Shown here: positions 26,385 to 35,037 of the stretch, one piece after another
Layout: the number at the start of each line of letters is the position of its first letter
Position numbering within the stretch: position 1 is the stretch's first letter
NCBI GenBank assembly: GCA_019359095.1
Contig: JAHHHZ010000025.1
Location: 62,001 to 126,000 of the forward strand
Source of the DNA: Pleurocapsa minor HA4230-MV1
GTDB taxonomy: Bacteria > Cyanobacteriota > Cyanobacteriia > Cyanobacteriales > Xenococcaceae
Reading direction: 5' to 3'
DNA length: 64,000 nt
The notes under the pieces: model-generated
The model's input: the letters and a program-made list of their open reading frames with translations, nothing else
What the model was told of the DNA's origin: nothing
The model's database searches: none
Program-made: the position numbers and the translations under genes

Positions 26385-26414
26385 TATAACGATATATCGC
26401 GATATATCGTTATA
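26385..26414. promoter_or_regulatory. Perfect 30-bp palindrome, probable PadR operator
   Basis: TATAACGATATATCG is followed directly by its exact reverse complement; each half also contains the palindrome CGATATATCG. The site lies 37 bases before the PadR-family gene and is the right size for two regulator dimers. Self-regulated PadR genes commonly have such operators, so autoregulation is likely. Confidence 0.7.
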
Positions 26415-26451
26415 CTGAAATCAGTTAATTCAAAATAAATCAAATAGACTT

Positions 26452-27099
26452 ATGTTTAGAAACTTTTTCGTCGGTTTTCCAGTATCGGCATGGGCAGGCG
26501 ATGAGGCGAAGCCTCCGCTATATGCGGAGCGGTATCCTTTAGGACGCGATCGCATCGATAACCCAGAGCTAGATTGGTTTTTATTTCAGCATAGCGAACA
26601 TCACGGTAAACGTCGTCGTCATGGCTCATTTGGGCGAAATTGGGCAAATGACCATCGAACTCGCCGAGGCGACATTAAATTTATTCTGTTGGAGTTACTT
26701 GCCGATCGGCCAAATCATGGTTACAACCTGATTAAAGAAATGGAAAAACGCTATGGTGAATTCCGCCGTCTTAGTCCTGGTTCGGTTTATCCAACTCTGC
26801 AAATGTTAGATGAAGGGGGCTATTTAACCAGTGAGCAAATTGGCGGAAAGCGTGTTTATACTATTACTGATACTGGCAAAGAACTTCTAGCAGAGCGTTC
26901 CCCACAAGCTACGTCAAACGCTTCTGGGGGGATCGGCAATGTGCCTTCAGAATTCAGTGAATTGCGAAATACTTTAAATGACCTAGCTACTGTGGTAATG
27001 CAGGTAAGTCGCAGTGCTAACACAGAGCGCATGAGTCAAGTCCGCGAACTGTTAGAGCAAGTAAAACGAGATATTTACGCAATATTAGCAGAAAAATAA
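26452..27099 (+). CDS. PadR-family transcriptional regulator with inserted repeat-encoded peptides
   Basis: A 215-residue regulator. The winged-helix domain spans about 73-145 (IKFILLELLADRPNHGYNLI, RRLSPGSVYPTLQMLDEGGY, GKRVYTITDTGKELL), diagnostic of PadR. The N-terminal extension is long and Arg/His-rich, and residues 17-31 (DEAKPPLYAERYPLG) are encoded by a palindromic repeat (26503-26545) found elsewhere in intergenic DNA. Residues about 150-161 (RSPQATSNASGG) come from another palindrome (about 26899-26937). The C-terminal part is helical and should mediate dimerisation. The palindrome upstream suggests autoregulation; the ligand is unknown. Confidence 0.85.
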   Translation: MFRNFFVGFPVSAWAGDEAKPPLYAERYPLGRDRIDNPELDWFLFQHSEHHGKRRRHGSFGRNWANDHRTRRGDIKFILLELLADRPNHGYNLIKEMEKRYGEFRRLSPGSVYPTLQMLDEGGYLTSEQIGGKRVYTITDTGKELLAERSPQATSNASGGIGNVPSEFSELRNTLNDLATVVMQVSRSANTERMSQVRELLEQVKRDIYAILAEK

Positions 27100-27136
27100 C
27101 GGAGTAGTCTGTCAAATATTAATTGATGGGTTAAGG

Positions 27137-27187
27137 TTAGGTAGTAGGTAGTAGGTAGTAGGTAGTAAGTAGTGGGTAGTAGGTAAA
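27137..27187. repeat. Heptanucleotide tandem repeat (GGTAGTA)
   Basis: Seven units of GGTAGTA and close variants after the PadR gene. It runs directly into a second array of a different heptamer. Confidence 0.85.
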
Positions 27188-27189
27188 AA

Positions 27190-27223
27190 ACTCATTACTC
27201 ATTATTCATTACTCATTACTCTC
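27190..27223. repeat. Heptanucleotide tandem repeat (CTCATTA)
   Basis: Four to five CTCATTA/TTCATTA units adjoining the GGTAGTA array. The two arrays together occupy most of the gap between the convergent PadR and Uma2 genes. Confidence 0.8.
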
Positions 27224-27360
27224 AGTTTGCTCACCCATCATTAATTAATTGATAAAGCAGTAGGGGCGATTTACCCTAAAGAGCTAGCTGTGTCTCGCAA
27301 ATCTTAACTTACAGTCATTTCCAGATAGCCATTCCCCATAAAAACCACCTGTAAAAACGA

Positions 27361-27969
27361 CTACTCTAATAGCCAAGTAAAAACTTCCTCCACTGTCAGT
27401 TTTAGCTCGTTGGCAAAGGATGGAACGGGAATTTGCTGTTCTGGCAAGTCAAACACCAATGTCTGTTGCTTTGGCAGATAAACAAACACGGTTCTTTCAT
27501 CAGGATCGATTAACCATCCCATCTCACTACCATGATCGAGACAATGCAAGATATTTTTAGTAACTTTTGTTTGACTTTGATAAGGGCGCGTCTCCCGAAT
27601 CGAATTCGGGAGCTTGTACCGCCCGTCTGGTGATAAGATTTCAATTGTCCAATCTGGTGCAAGCTGAAAAACGTTGGCAATCTCGCCATTTTCATCTCGT
27701 GCAATTCTCTCCCAGATGAAGACAGACACATCTGGAACTGTTGACCGACCACCAAATGTACAGCGCAACTCCGAAAATGCTCGGGCAATTCGTTGAGGTC
27801 TTAACTGGATGTTGACAGTTGTCGATAACTCTGTCTGAATTGAGCTGTGCTTTCCTTGTGGCATTGGTTTTTGAGTGATTTGTCCACCCATATACTCACT
27901 AGCAGGTTCTGTTTCTGGTAATTTCAGAAACTCTTCTAAGGTCAGCGATTTTAAAGAAGTTTTTACCAT
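27361..27969 (-). CDS. Uma2 family endonuclease-like protein with in-frame palindrome insertion
   Basis: A PD-(D/E)XK-type Uma2 (DUF820) protein of about 202 residues, one of a family heavily expanded in cyanobacteria with unproven function. Visible segments are EYMGGQITQKPMPQGKHS, VPDVSVFIWERI and GWLIDPDERTVFVYLP. Within the conserved stretch normally read as WTIEILSPDQSQTKVT, 15 residues (GRYKLPNSIRETRPY, 27580-27624) have been added by a palindrome. The catalytic Asp/Glu lie outside the insert, but the E-x-L-S-P-D loop is displaced. The start is taken at the ATG at 27969 (MVKTSLKSLTLEEF), which fits the family; an in-frame ATG at 28002 is possible. Confidence 0.8.
   Translation of the reverse strand: MVKTSLKSLTLEEFLKLPETEPASEYMGGQITQKPMPQGKHSSIQTELSTTVNIQLRPQRIARAFSELRCTFGGRSTVPDVSVFIWERIARDENGEIANVFQLAPDWTIEILSPDGRYKLPNSIRETRPYQSQTKVTKNILHCLDHGSEMGWLIDPDERTVFVYLPKQQTLVFDLPEQQIPVPSFANELKLTVEEVFTWLLE
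27580..27624. repeat. Palindromic element inserted in frame in the Uma2 gene
   Basis: On the minus strand the insert has outer arms GGGCG/CGCCC and inner arms CTCCCGAAT/ATTCGGGAG. It is 45 bases long, a multiple of three, and is open in the reading frame of the host gene, so it adds 15 residues without frameshift. Confidence 0.7.
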
Positions 27970-28028
27970 TAATACTTGCTCAAGAAACTCAACAACATAC
28001 ACTAGACGTATAAATGATAGCCGATCGC

Positions 28029-28064
28029 CAAAAAACCGAGGCGCAATTTTTTACACCTCGGTTT
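28029..28064 (-). terminator. Rho-independent terminator of the DUF4912 gene
   Basis: Reading the minus strand, AAACCGAGG (28064-28056) pairs with CCTCGGTTT (28041-28033) and is followed by a T-run. It lies about 45 bases past the stop codon of the gene at 28108. Confidence 0.85.
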
Positions 28065-28107
28065 CTGTCTGATATTTGTGGATCTAATATCCTAAATACC
28101 TAATAAA

Positions 28108-29349
28108 TTAAGCAAACCATTCTTCAACGGCTTCGGCTTTGGTATTAGTATTGCGCGAAGGAGTCTCACGCTCGAAGTTCATATGAATCGAACGAGTTTG
28201 TTCTCCGTCGATCGCTACTGCCTTGATCGGATAATCAATTACACCGTCTTGGAAGGACATTTGAAAGCGGAATGTACCATCGGAATTGAGCTTGATTTTG
28301 CGATCGCCAATTGTTACCGTAGCATCAGGTTCAGTTGCACCATAAACAATCAACTCAGCATCAGCCACTAGCCAGAACTTGCGTGGACGAGCCTCTGCTA
28401 GACTTCCAGAGAAACCAGCCCCAGACATATTTTGACCAGAAGCGGTGGGTACAGCCCACATTCCAGCACCTGAAGGGAAGACATAGGAACTAACTGCTGC
28501 TTCAGGAGTTTGCTGCATCGAGCCAAACAATGACCCAGCCATGCGCATCGATTCAGTATCTTTAGTCATACCAAAGACAGCATCATAAAGGCGATCTGCT
28601 CCACCTAGACCTGTAGCTGTACCACCAGCACTCATGGCTTGCTTCTTAGCAGGAGGAACTAAGTTATAGAGAGTGTTGCCTTGAAGACTATCTTCCCAAT
28701 TTACAGTGATAAAGGCATCTTCAATCCAGTCAGAAGGATATACAGGAGGAATACTTACAGTTGCTGAACGAGCCAAAACTAACCAACGTCCATCCGCACA
28801 ACGGTAGCCAATATCTGCTACATAATCGCGATCGCTGACGGGAATTGGTAAATACCATTCTCTTGCCATCTCATCACAAAGATATTCCTGAACGCTGTGG
28901 GGTGCTTGATGATTGAGATCCACGTCAGTTACATCATAAATCCGAATCGCCAATTGCTGTCCGCCCTGACGACGTAATTCTTCTTTATGATCGTTAGGGA
29001 CATCCCAGTAAGCATAAGCCCATTGAGGATCGCGAGGCATTAGCATAATACGGCTTTCACCATAACCGTCAGGAAGTTCTCCCAAATCCTGGTCTACGGA
29101 AGCAAGAGTTTCCATCGTATTCTCCTCTTGACCAACTTCAAATTTTGTTCCTTTCACCTGTTGTTCCTCCTGCATATCTGATGAATTTTGAGAAAATCTT
29201 TCCTGTTCTGTGTTTTTAATTGCTTCTCTAATCGAAGTTAACAGTTGCGATTTACGCATTCTGCTATATCGGGATATTTTATATTCGCTAGCAACCTTTC
29301 TTAGCTGCCGCAAGGTCATTTCTTCTAGTGGTGGACGTTCTTTTGCCAT
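28108..29349 (-). CDS. DUF4912 protein with N-terminal Rho_N/SAP-like domain
   Basis: A 413-residue soluble protein. Residues about 10-45 (EMTLRQLRKVASEYKISRYS, then RMRKSQLLTSIREAI) resemble the Rho N-terminal helical fold that binds nucleic acid. After an acidic linker, DUF4912 is seen (SRIMLMPRDPQWAYAYWDVP and a second part with RKFWLVADAELIVYGATEPD). DUF4912 proteins are common in cyanobacteria and Firmicutes with unknown role. The gene is monocistronic with its own terminator. The acidic linker and duplicated domain suggest an RNA- or DNA-associated function, which is inference. Confidence 0.82.
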   Translation of the reverse strand: MAKERPPLEEMTLRQLRKVASEYKISRYSRMRKSQLLTSIREAIKNTEQERFSQNSSDMQEEQQVKGTKFEVGQEENTMETLASVDQDLGELPDGYGESRIMLMPRDPQWAYAYWDVPNDHKEELRRQGGQQLAIRIYDVTDVDLNHQAPHSVQEYLCDEMAREWYLPIPVSDRDYVADIGYRCADGRWLVLARSATVSIPPVYPSDWIEDAFITVNWEDSLQGNTLYNLVPPAKKQAMSAGGTATGLGGADRLYDAVFGMTKDTESMRMAGSLFGSMQQTPEAAVSSYVFPSGAGMWAVPTASGQNMSGAGFSGSLAEARPRKFWLVADAELIVYGATEPDATVTIGDRKIKLNSDGTFRFQMSFQDGVIDYPIKAVAIDGEQTRSIHMNFERETPSRNTNTKAEAVEEWFA

Positions 29350-29675
29350 TAACTTACAGCCCCTGATTAATTAGACGTTGTTTAGCTGCTGGCAGCCATC
29401 ATATAAGACTTACACAAAAGTTTTTTGACACTCTGCTTCATCTTTTAACCTTAATTAGTCCGCGTCTATTTAAATTATTTTTGTTATATGTACGTATGTG
29501 GGAAAGGTCTTAACCACTTGAACTAGTTATAACAATAAAATACCCTTGGGGATCAAGTTATTACTAGAGTAATCTAGCCATTTGACGAGTTTCTTAGATT
29601 TGAGAGTTTTTATTGTCATGATTTTATAACAATACTGCTTAATCAGGGATCGCTAAATGTCATAGATTAACAACT
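29350..29675. other. Intergenic region, promoter side of the DUF4912 gene
   Basis: I see no reading frame or notable repeat in these 326 AT-rich bases. They should hold the promoter of the DUF4912 gene and the 3' region of the small membrane protein gene that ends at 29676 is on its right border. Confidence 0.4.
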
Positions 29676-30029
29676 TTAAAGCCGAAATCGATAATCATGA
29701 GCATCTGATGCTGGAAAATCATTGATTTTTTGAGTGGACGTAGCAGGATTTTGTTCGCGTTCTCGCTCTATTTTTTCTTGCTCTAACTGATATGGTTTTT
29801 TAGTTAGACCAAATTTATGGAGTAAATAATATGCACCAATACCTAAAACTGCTCCTAAAGCCAAGCCAAAAACGATCAGCTTGACGAAAATGCTTTCCAA
29901 CTGTTTTTTACGCACGGCAACACTTTCTGTTGATAAATTGGCATCAATGTTGTCTAAGTTGGGATCTGAGGCATTATTGCCAGCATTTTGAGACTGGTCT
30001 TGATTTAAATCATCTTCTGACTGAAACAT
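29676..30029 (-). CDS. Small single-pass membrane protein, unknown function
   Basis: A 117-residue protein with an acidic Asn/Asp/Gln-rich N-terminal half, a basic stretch (VRKKQLESI), one transmembrane helix (FVKLIVFGLALGAVLGIGAY, about 47-67) and a charged C-terminus (LEQEKIEREREQ) likely helical. By charge, the N-terminus would face the cytoplasm only weakly, so topology is uncertain. I recognise no family with a known role; similar small proteins occur in other cyanobacteria. It lies downstream of the rplU-rpmA pair, behind their terminator. Confidence 0.6.
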   Translation of the reverse strand: MFQSEDDLNQDQSQNAGNNASDPNLDNIDANLSTESVAVRKKQLESIFVKLIVFGLALGAVLGIGAYYLLHKFGLTKKPYQLEQEKIEREREQNPATSTQKINDFPASDAHDYRFRL

Positions 30030-30109
30030 AAAAGTAAAATTCTCAAATCTAATAGAGCAAGAGAGTGATTGTATTGATTGATTGTCTTATTTAATTTAAG
30101 CCAAGCCAT

Positions 30110-30135
30110 AAAAAAACACCCACCTTGGTGAGTGC
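30110..30135 (-). terminator. Rho-independent terminator of rplU-rpmA
   Basis: On the minus strand CACTCACC pairs with GGTGGGTG (one mismatch, AA loop) and is followed by seven T. It lies about 25 bases past the rpmA stop codon. Confidence 0.85.
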
Positions 30136-30159
30136 TTTATGTTTAAATCTAAGAGACTT

Positions 30160-30429
30160 CTATACTGCGCTTTCAGCAATAGGATAAACGCTTACTTTTT
30201 TCTGACTTCTAGTTCGATACTCAAATTTGACTTCACCGTGAATCAAAGCATATAAAGTATCATCATTTCCACGACCAACATTGTTGCCAGGATAGACACG
30301 AGTGCCTCTTTGGCGAACTAGAATGCTGCCTGCGGTAACTTCTTGACCACCATAACGTTTGACACCCAAACGCTTAGAGTTAGAATCACGACCGTTACGT
30401 GTACTACCCGTTCCCTTCTTATGAGCCAT
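30160..30429 (-). CDS. rpmA: 50S ribosomal protein L27
   Basis: An 89-residue L27 with the classic N-terminus [20 protein letters not shown], whose flexible tail reaches the peptidyl transferase centre, and the segment [20 protein letters not shown]. The second residue pattern shows no N-terminal leader of the kind removed in Firmicutes. It forms the conserved rplU-rpmA pair with L21, 49 bases downstream, and a terminator follows. Confidence 0.97.
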   Translation of the reverse strand: MAHKKGTGSTRNGRDSNSKRLGVKRYGGQEVTAGSILVRQRGTRVYPGNNVGRGNDDTLYALIHGEVKFEYRTRSQKKVSVYPIAESAV

Positions 30430-30478
30430 GTTATTTTTCTTGCTTGTAATTTAGATCTAGATTGTAGTTAAAAATTTA

Positions 30479-30853
30479 CTATTCTGCTGTTGCTGTTGCT
30501 GCTGCTGTTTCCGCCTCTGCCTTAGCAACTACTGAGCCATTTAGACTAATAGAATCGATCATTAAGCGAGTCAATTCTTGACGGTGACCGCGCTTTTTAC
30601 GAGTTTTCTTTTTAGGCTGCATTTTGTAGACAATTACTTTTTTGCCCCGTCTGTGACGCATTACTGTTCCCTCGACGGTAGCACCTTCAACATAGGGACG
30701 ACCTACATTAACTTCATTGTCATTGTTAACTAACAAAACTTTGTCGATGGTGTAGCTAGCTTCAGGTTCGGCATCTAGTAAGTTGATGTCATAAAAACGA
30801 CCTGGTTCAACTATAATTTGCGTCCCACCTATTTCTACAATTGCGTAAGTCAT
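30479..30853 (-). CDS. rplU: 50S ribosomal protein L21
   Basis: A 124-residue L21, binding 23S rRNA in the large subunit. It begins [20 protein letters not shown] and contains [13 protein letters not shown] and the basic [19 protein letters not shown]-type stretch typical of the family (here [15 protein letters not shown]). A short Ala/Thr-rich tail extends the C-terminus. First gene of rplU-rpmA. Confidence 0.97.
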   Translation of the reverse strand: MTYAIVEIGGTQIIVEPGRFYDINLLDAEPEASYTIDKVLLVNNDNEVNVGRPYVEGATVEGTVMRHRRGKKVIVYKMQPKKKTRKKRGHRQELTRLMIDSISLNGSVVAKAEAETAAATATAE

Positions 30854-31041
30854 AAAATTTTTTTCTCTAATATTGCCGTAAGGGTAGCCAAGTAGAAATA
30901 GAAATCAATCAGAGGTTAATCATGCAGATTTCTGACATTTCACTGTGGCATTTAAGATTTAACCCGCTCCGAGCAAGTTATGTGATGCCCAATCTATAAT
31001 CATCTTGATTTCTGGGAATTTTGTCAAGTCAGTTTGGCTTG

Positions 31042-32568
31042 TTATGCACCTACTGATTCCTTGGCTGCGTACATTACCTCTAGGGTAATTTCCGACATAT
31101 TGCGATCGCGGGCAAATTTTTCGGTATTGCGCTTGACCTTACCGCGAACAAAACCAGGAATTTTACCCAGTTCTACTTTAGCTTCTTTATCCCAGTTGAG
31201 ATCTGAGTCAGCAGAAATGCCTTTAGTAATTACTTCTTTGGTATCGTGTCCGCCAAAGATTTCTAGCAGGTGGTCTTCCATTCCCAGAGTAAAGGAGTTG
31301 TAAACTAAATCGGCGATCTGATTTGTTCCTTCATAACCCATAAACGGTTTGTAACCAATCGGGAAATTCTGAATATGAATTGGTGCAGCAATCACACCAC
31401 AGGGAATGTCTAACCGTTTACCGACATGACGTTCCATCTGGGTGCCAAAAATAGCTGAAGGTTCGTGACGAGCGATCGCATCACCGATTTCGGCATTATC
31501 TTCACTAATTAAAACTTCGTCACAATATTCGCTCACCTGTTCTTTAAACCAGTCAGCATCGTATTTACAGTAAGTGCCAGCTAAGACAACCTGGATACCC
31601 ATTTCTCTGGCGAGAATTTTCGTCATGGCAACGGCGTGGGTATTATCACCAAAGACAACAGCTTTTTTACCTGTTAAGTTTTGACAGTCAATGGAACGAG
31701 AAAACCAAGCTGCTTGAGAAACGTATAGGGTTTGGTTATTGATATAGTCTTCATAATCGACTTCTGCACCCTGGTGATTAATTACCTGCTGTATTTTACG
31801 AATACAACGGGCTGTTTCCACTACTCCCATGGGCGTAATATCGACATAGGGCATGGCAAACTCAGCTTCTAAGTATTCTGCCGTCATCATACCTAATTCG
31901 CGATAGGGAACCAAATTAAACCAGGCGCGGGGTAAGTTTCTCAAGTTATGTACCGAAGCACCATCAGGAATAACTTCGTTAACTTCAATACCCAATTCTG
32001 CCATCAGACGTTTTAACTCAGTACAGTCATGCTGATTATGGAATCCTAGAGTAGAAATGCCAATAATATTGACCGAAGGTTTTTCAGTTTTACCTGTAGG
32101 TAGTTGCTCTTGTTTACGTGCCTTCTCCAGGTAATATTTCACTACCTGATGCAAAGTGCGATCGGCTGCTTGGAGTTCGTTATAGCGATAGTGATTCACA
32201 TCCGCTAACATCACATCTCCCTTAGTATCCATCGAAGCACGGCTGACAAAGTTTTGCAGATCTTCCTGCAAGATGCTGGAGGTACAGGTAGGAGTCAGCA
32301 CAATTAAGTCTGGGCTTTCTTCTTGGTCTTTGCGGGTAATATTATCGACAACTTTCTCTTGAGAACCTCTGGCTAAAACATTGCGATCGACAATACTTGC
32401 TGTAACTGGAGTAAAATTTCGCTCCCTTTCGAGCATTGAACGCATAACATTGAAGTAATCATCTCCTAAAGGCGCGTGCATAATTGCATGAACATTTTTG
32501 AATGAGCTGGCAATACGTAGAGTGCCAATATGTGCTGGGCCAGCATACATCCAGTAAGCTAATTTCAT
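31042..32568 (-). CDS. chlB: Light-independent protochlorophyllide reductase subunit B
   Basis: A 508-residue ChlB, the catalytic partner of ChlN in the nitrogenase-like enzyme that reduces protochlorophyllide to chlorophyllide in darkness, fed with electrons by ChlL. It starts [20 protein letters not shown]; Asp36 in HAPLGDD is the known unusual aspartate ligand of the NB iron-sulphur cluster. [14 protein letters not shown] and the C-terminal PCP_red domain ([20 protein letters not shown] and following) are present. chlL and chlN are not adjacent, as usual for chlB in cyanobacteria. The reading frame is complete. Confidence 0.97.
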   Translation of the reverse strand: MKLAYWMYAGPAHIGTLRIASSFKNVHAIMHAPLGDDYFNVMRSMLERERNFTPVTASIVDRNVLARGSQEKVVDNITRKDQEESPDLIVLTPTCTSSILQEDLQNFVSRASMDTKGDVMLADVNHYRYNELQAADRTLHQVVKYYLEKARKQEQLPTGKTEKPSVNIIGISTLGFHNQHDCTELKRLMAELGIEVNEVIPDGASVHNLRNLPRAWFNLVPYRELGMMTAEYLEAEFAMPYVDITPMGVVETARCIRKIQQVINHQGAEVDYEDYINNQTLYVSQAAWFSRSIDCQNLTGKKAVVFGDNTHAVAMTKILAREMGIQVVLAGTYCKYDADWFKEQVSEYCDEVLISEDNAEIGDAIARHEPSAIFGTQMERHVGKRLDIPCGVIAAPIHIQNFPIGYKPFMGYEGTNQIADLVYNSFTLGMEDHLLEIFGGHDTKEVITKGISADSDLNWDKEAKVELGKIPGFVRGKVKRNTEKFARDRNMSEITLEVMYAAKESVGA

Positions 32569-33204
32569 GGGGTTTCTCTCCTAAGTAAAATTGACGCGAT
32601 TTATTATGGCTGTTTATGTGGATGTTTGAACAGAAAATAACGGTATAGTCTTAAATCTTGCTCTTTATTGTCTCAGAAATAGGTGAGTAAATGTCATCAG
32701 CTAATCTTGTTAGATATAACCTACTTAAGTAAGACTACAAAGATTGCCATCACTAGCTTAGAGCAAATCCTTATTGTCTATCAAAAAGATTTTTTGGCAA
32801 TAATTCTTAATATTGATTGGCTTAAATATTTCCCCAACTCCAAGATTTAAAACACAAAAAGTAAATGATTAATAATATTTTATTTATTTTAGTTAAAACT
32901 TTGGACTAAATACTGTATATTGTCCCTTGAAGCGCAATTATTATAATATAATTAAGAATGTGCCTATTTCTAATAAATTTTGCTCTCGTTTCTTGGGCTT
33001 ATGTTAATATTCACTAATGGTATTAAAATTACATCCTAGTTGCTAGTGAATATTTGTGACAAAAGTTGTAATATAAATAAAAGAAGTCTGATTTTCACTC
33101 ATTATCCATCAATAGATAATGGTGGATATGTGAATGGCTGAAGGTCAGAGAGCATAAACTATCAAGCAAGTAAAGTTAGGGAACTCCTTAGGAGCTGTTA
33201 TCCG
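32569..33204. other. Intergenic region between chlB and the 46-residue ORF
   Basis: This 636-base AT-rich gap should hold the chlB promoter and a promoter for the rightward genes. It includes the perfect inverted repeat AATATTCACTA (33006-33016) and TAGTGAATATT (33044-33054), 27 bases apart, and a second hairpin CATTATC/GATAATG (33100-33121). No long frame is present. Confidence 0.5.
33006..33054. promoter_or_regulatory. Perfect 11-bp inverted repeat
   Basis: AATATTCACTA and TAGTGAATATT, spaced by 27 bases, lie about 150 bases upstream of the 46-residue ORF. It could be a looping operator, a stem in a leader RNA, or the arms of a small palindromic element. No T-run follows either arm. Confidence 0.4.
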
Positions 33205-33345
33205 ATGGATTATATAGATAAAATACTCGAAAAATTAAAAGATATAGCTCAAAAACTAATTGAGATTTTGCTAGGCCCACAAGCAGAACCTGAACGAGAA
33301 ACAATCCCCATTCCTGTTGATAGTCGTCAACGTCATTATCACTAG
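33205..33345 (+). CDS. Small 46-residue protein upstream of aroQ
   Basis: An ATG-initiated frame with an AGGAG ribosome site ten bases upstream encodes MDYIDKILEKLKDIAQKLIE, then ILLGPQAEPERE, TIPIPVDSRQRHYH. The first half is an amphipathic helix and the second is Pro/Glu-rich. The good ribosome site and the clean helix-then-tail design support a real gene, and I have the impression of similar proteins of this size in other cyanobacteria. It ends 33 bases before aroQ and may be co-transcribed with it. Function unknown. Confidence 0.6.
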   Translation: MDYIDKILEKLKDIAQKLIEILLGPQAEPERETIPIPVDSRQRHYH

Positions 33346-33378
33346 TGGCAAGTTTAGCTTCGTTAGCAGTGGGTTATT

Positions 33379-33822
33379 TTGTCTGAAATCAGCGTGTTAG
33401 TATTGCATGGCCCTAACCTAAATTTATTGGGGTTAAGAGAGCCTGCTGTATATGGAAAAACTACTTTAGCTCAGATAAACGACTCACTAACTCTTGATGC
33501 TGCAAAATTGCAGGTAAAGATTACCTGCTTACAATCTAATCATGAAGGCGCTCTGGTAGACGCGATACATAATGCCAGAGATCTGCATTCAGGAATTTTG
33601 ATCAACCCAGGTGCTTATACTCATACTAGCGTGGCAATTAGAGATGCTTTGGCAGGAGTCATGCTACCCACTGTAGAAGTGCATCTTAGCAATATATATA
33701 CTAGGGAAGAATTTCGGCATCACTCATATATTGCACCTGTTGCTGTTGGGCAAATTAGTGGATTTGGTACAGATAGCTATCGTTTAGGATTGCAGGCACT
33801 AATTAACTATTTAAAAAGATAG
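33379..33822 (+). CDS. aroQ: 3-dehydroquinate dehydratase, type II
   Basis: A 147-residue type II dehydroquinase of the shikimate pathway, forming 3-dehydroshikimate; the family is a dodecamer. Motifs are [18 protein letters not shown] (9-26, with active-site Arg20 and Tyr25), [28 protein letters not shown] and [19 protein letters not shown]. The start codon is TTG at 33379; no ATG gives a full N-terminal strand, so TTG is preferred. Confidence 0.95.
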   Translation: MSEISVLVLHGPNLNLLGLREPAVYGKTTLAQINDSLTLDAAKLQVKITCLQSNHEGALVDAIHNARDLHSGILINPGAYTHTSVAIRDALAGVMLPTVEVHLSNIYTREEFRHHSYIAPVAVGQISGFGTDSYRLGLQALINYLKR

Positions 33823-33981
33823 TAAAGTAAACGCAGTTAATGAATAGAGGTATATTTTTACATTGCTAGTTTTTATAAATCTAATCATATTATAAAGGAC
33901 AAAGTATTCAAAAAATAGTAAAAGAGGCAGGATGTAAAATAGGGATATTTCTTCTAATATTCGTAAAAATTTAGTATTTAA

Positions 33982-34218
33982 ATGCTTAAAAATTTAATTG
34001 GTGATAAAAAGATATTTGCGATTGAATATTCCATTATATCTGTCAAGCGCTCAACCGCTTTGGGCGATTGTCTGATTTGGCTTCAAGGAAATTCTCTTGG
34101 TGGACTGGACACAATATCAATCAGACAATGTTTAATAGTATGTTCGGCACGTGGGTCTGTTAAAGAACGAAAATGGGTTTCAACAGATGTTAGTGGTGAT
34201 GAATTCATGCTTAATTAG
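33982..34218 (+). pseudogene. Imm42-like immunity protein fragment or small gene
   Basis: A 78-residue frame, MLKNLIGDKKIFAIEYSIIS then a GDCLIWLQGNSLGGLDTISI segment, resembles the N-terminal half of Imm42-type immunity proteins (FAIEYEI followed by CYWIGG and IGDY-type words). The usual family is longer, so this is probably a truncated remnant. It stands among other broken genes (33823-35109). No toxin gene is visible nearby. The assignment rests on a short motif match and is tentative. Confidence 0.35.
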
Positions 34219-34313
34219 AACGCTCAAAATAAAGATTTTTCAGGATCCTACATCAATTTTTTTTAGGTGTTTAATCCGTCAACCTCATTAGTTACTTTAG
34301 AAAAAAGTTGATA

Positions 34314-34550
34314 ATGCCAATTACTGAAGTTATCCAAACAACACCTGGAGTTAGTGGCGGTCATGCTTGTATTCGTAATACTAGAATACCCGTTTGGACT
34401 TTAGTATCTCTACGCCAACAGGGTGCAACAGAACAAGAAATATTACGTAATTATCCAGGCCTGACTATAAACGATTTAACTGCTGTTTGGGGTTACTACT
34501 ATAATAATCAATCGGAGATAGACCGTATTATCGCTTCTCTTGATGATTAG
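34314..34550 (+). CDS. DUF433 antitoxin-like protein
   Basis: A 79-residue protein typical of DUF433: TPGVSGGHACIRNTRIPVWT, then QGATEQEILRNYPGLTINDL and a C-terminal helical tail. These helix-turn-helix proteins are the usual upstream partners of DUF5615 PIN-like toxins, and such a toxin gene, though broken, follows six bases after the stop. The ATG at 34314 (MPITEV) is chosen over a TTG two codons earlier. The reading frame is intact. Confidence 0.85.
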   Translation: MPITEVIQTTPGVSGGHACIRNTRIPVWTLVSLRQQGATEQEILRNYPGLTINDLTAVWGYYYNNQSEIDRIIASLDD

Positions 34551-34555
34551 TTTCT

Positions 34556-34948
34556 ATGACTAATTTTAGTTTTTATTCTAATGAGAATTTTGCCCTAGAT
34601 ATGGTTAAAATGCTCAGAAGTTTAGGACATAGTGTAATTACTAGCTATGATGCAGGACAAGCTAATTAGAGCATTCCCGATAATGAAGTTTTAAATTTTG
34701 CTACTCGTAGTAACCTTGCGGTTATTACTTTTAATCGAGATGATTTGATTGAATTACACAATAATGGTATTCAGCATTCAGGAATTATAATTTGTAAAAC
34801 AGATCGAGATTATCAAGGGCAGGTTCACTTTTTGTATGAATATTTGCAAAATCAAGAAAGTCTAATCAATCGGTTGATTAGAATTAAAAAACAGCAAAAA
34901 AAAGGTTTTCGCCAGCAAATTTTTGTTACTTCAGAATACTTTAGATAA
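34556..34948 (+). pseudogene. DUF5615 PIN-like toxin gene with an in-frame stop
   Basis: From the ATG at 34556 the frame reads MTNFSFYSNENFALDMVKML, RSLGHSVITSYDAGQAN, then TAG at 34667-34669, and continues in the same frame as SIPDNEVLNFATRSNLAVIT, FNRDDLIELH and onward to a normal stop at 34948. This is a complete DUF5615 (PIN-like RNase) toxin apart from one nonsense codon at position 38. The N-terminal acidic residue (Glu10 in SNENFA) and the NRDD motif are kept. The partner DUF433 gene is intact. An inactivated toxin with a retained antitoxin is the simplest reading. Confidence 0.85.
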
Positions 34949-35037
34949 GCGAGATCGCTCTTCAAAAATCACCTCAACCTCCTCGCACCTTACTTTAGCC
35001 ATCTCAGCAGCCTGACAGTGTATTATCTGAACCTAAA

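Noticed and set aside
27137-27223. CRISPR-like array
   Set aside because: Units are seven bases long in direct tandem without spacers; no cas genes are present anywhere in the window.
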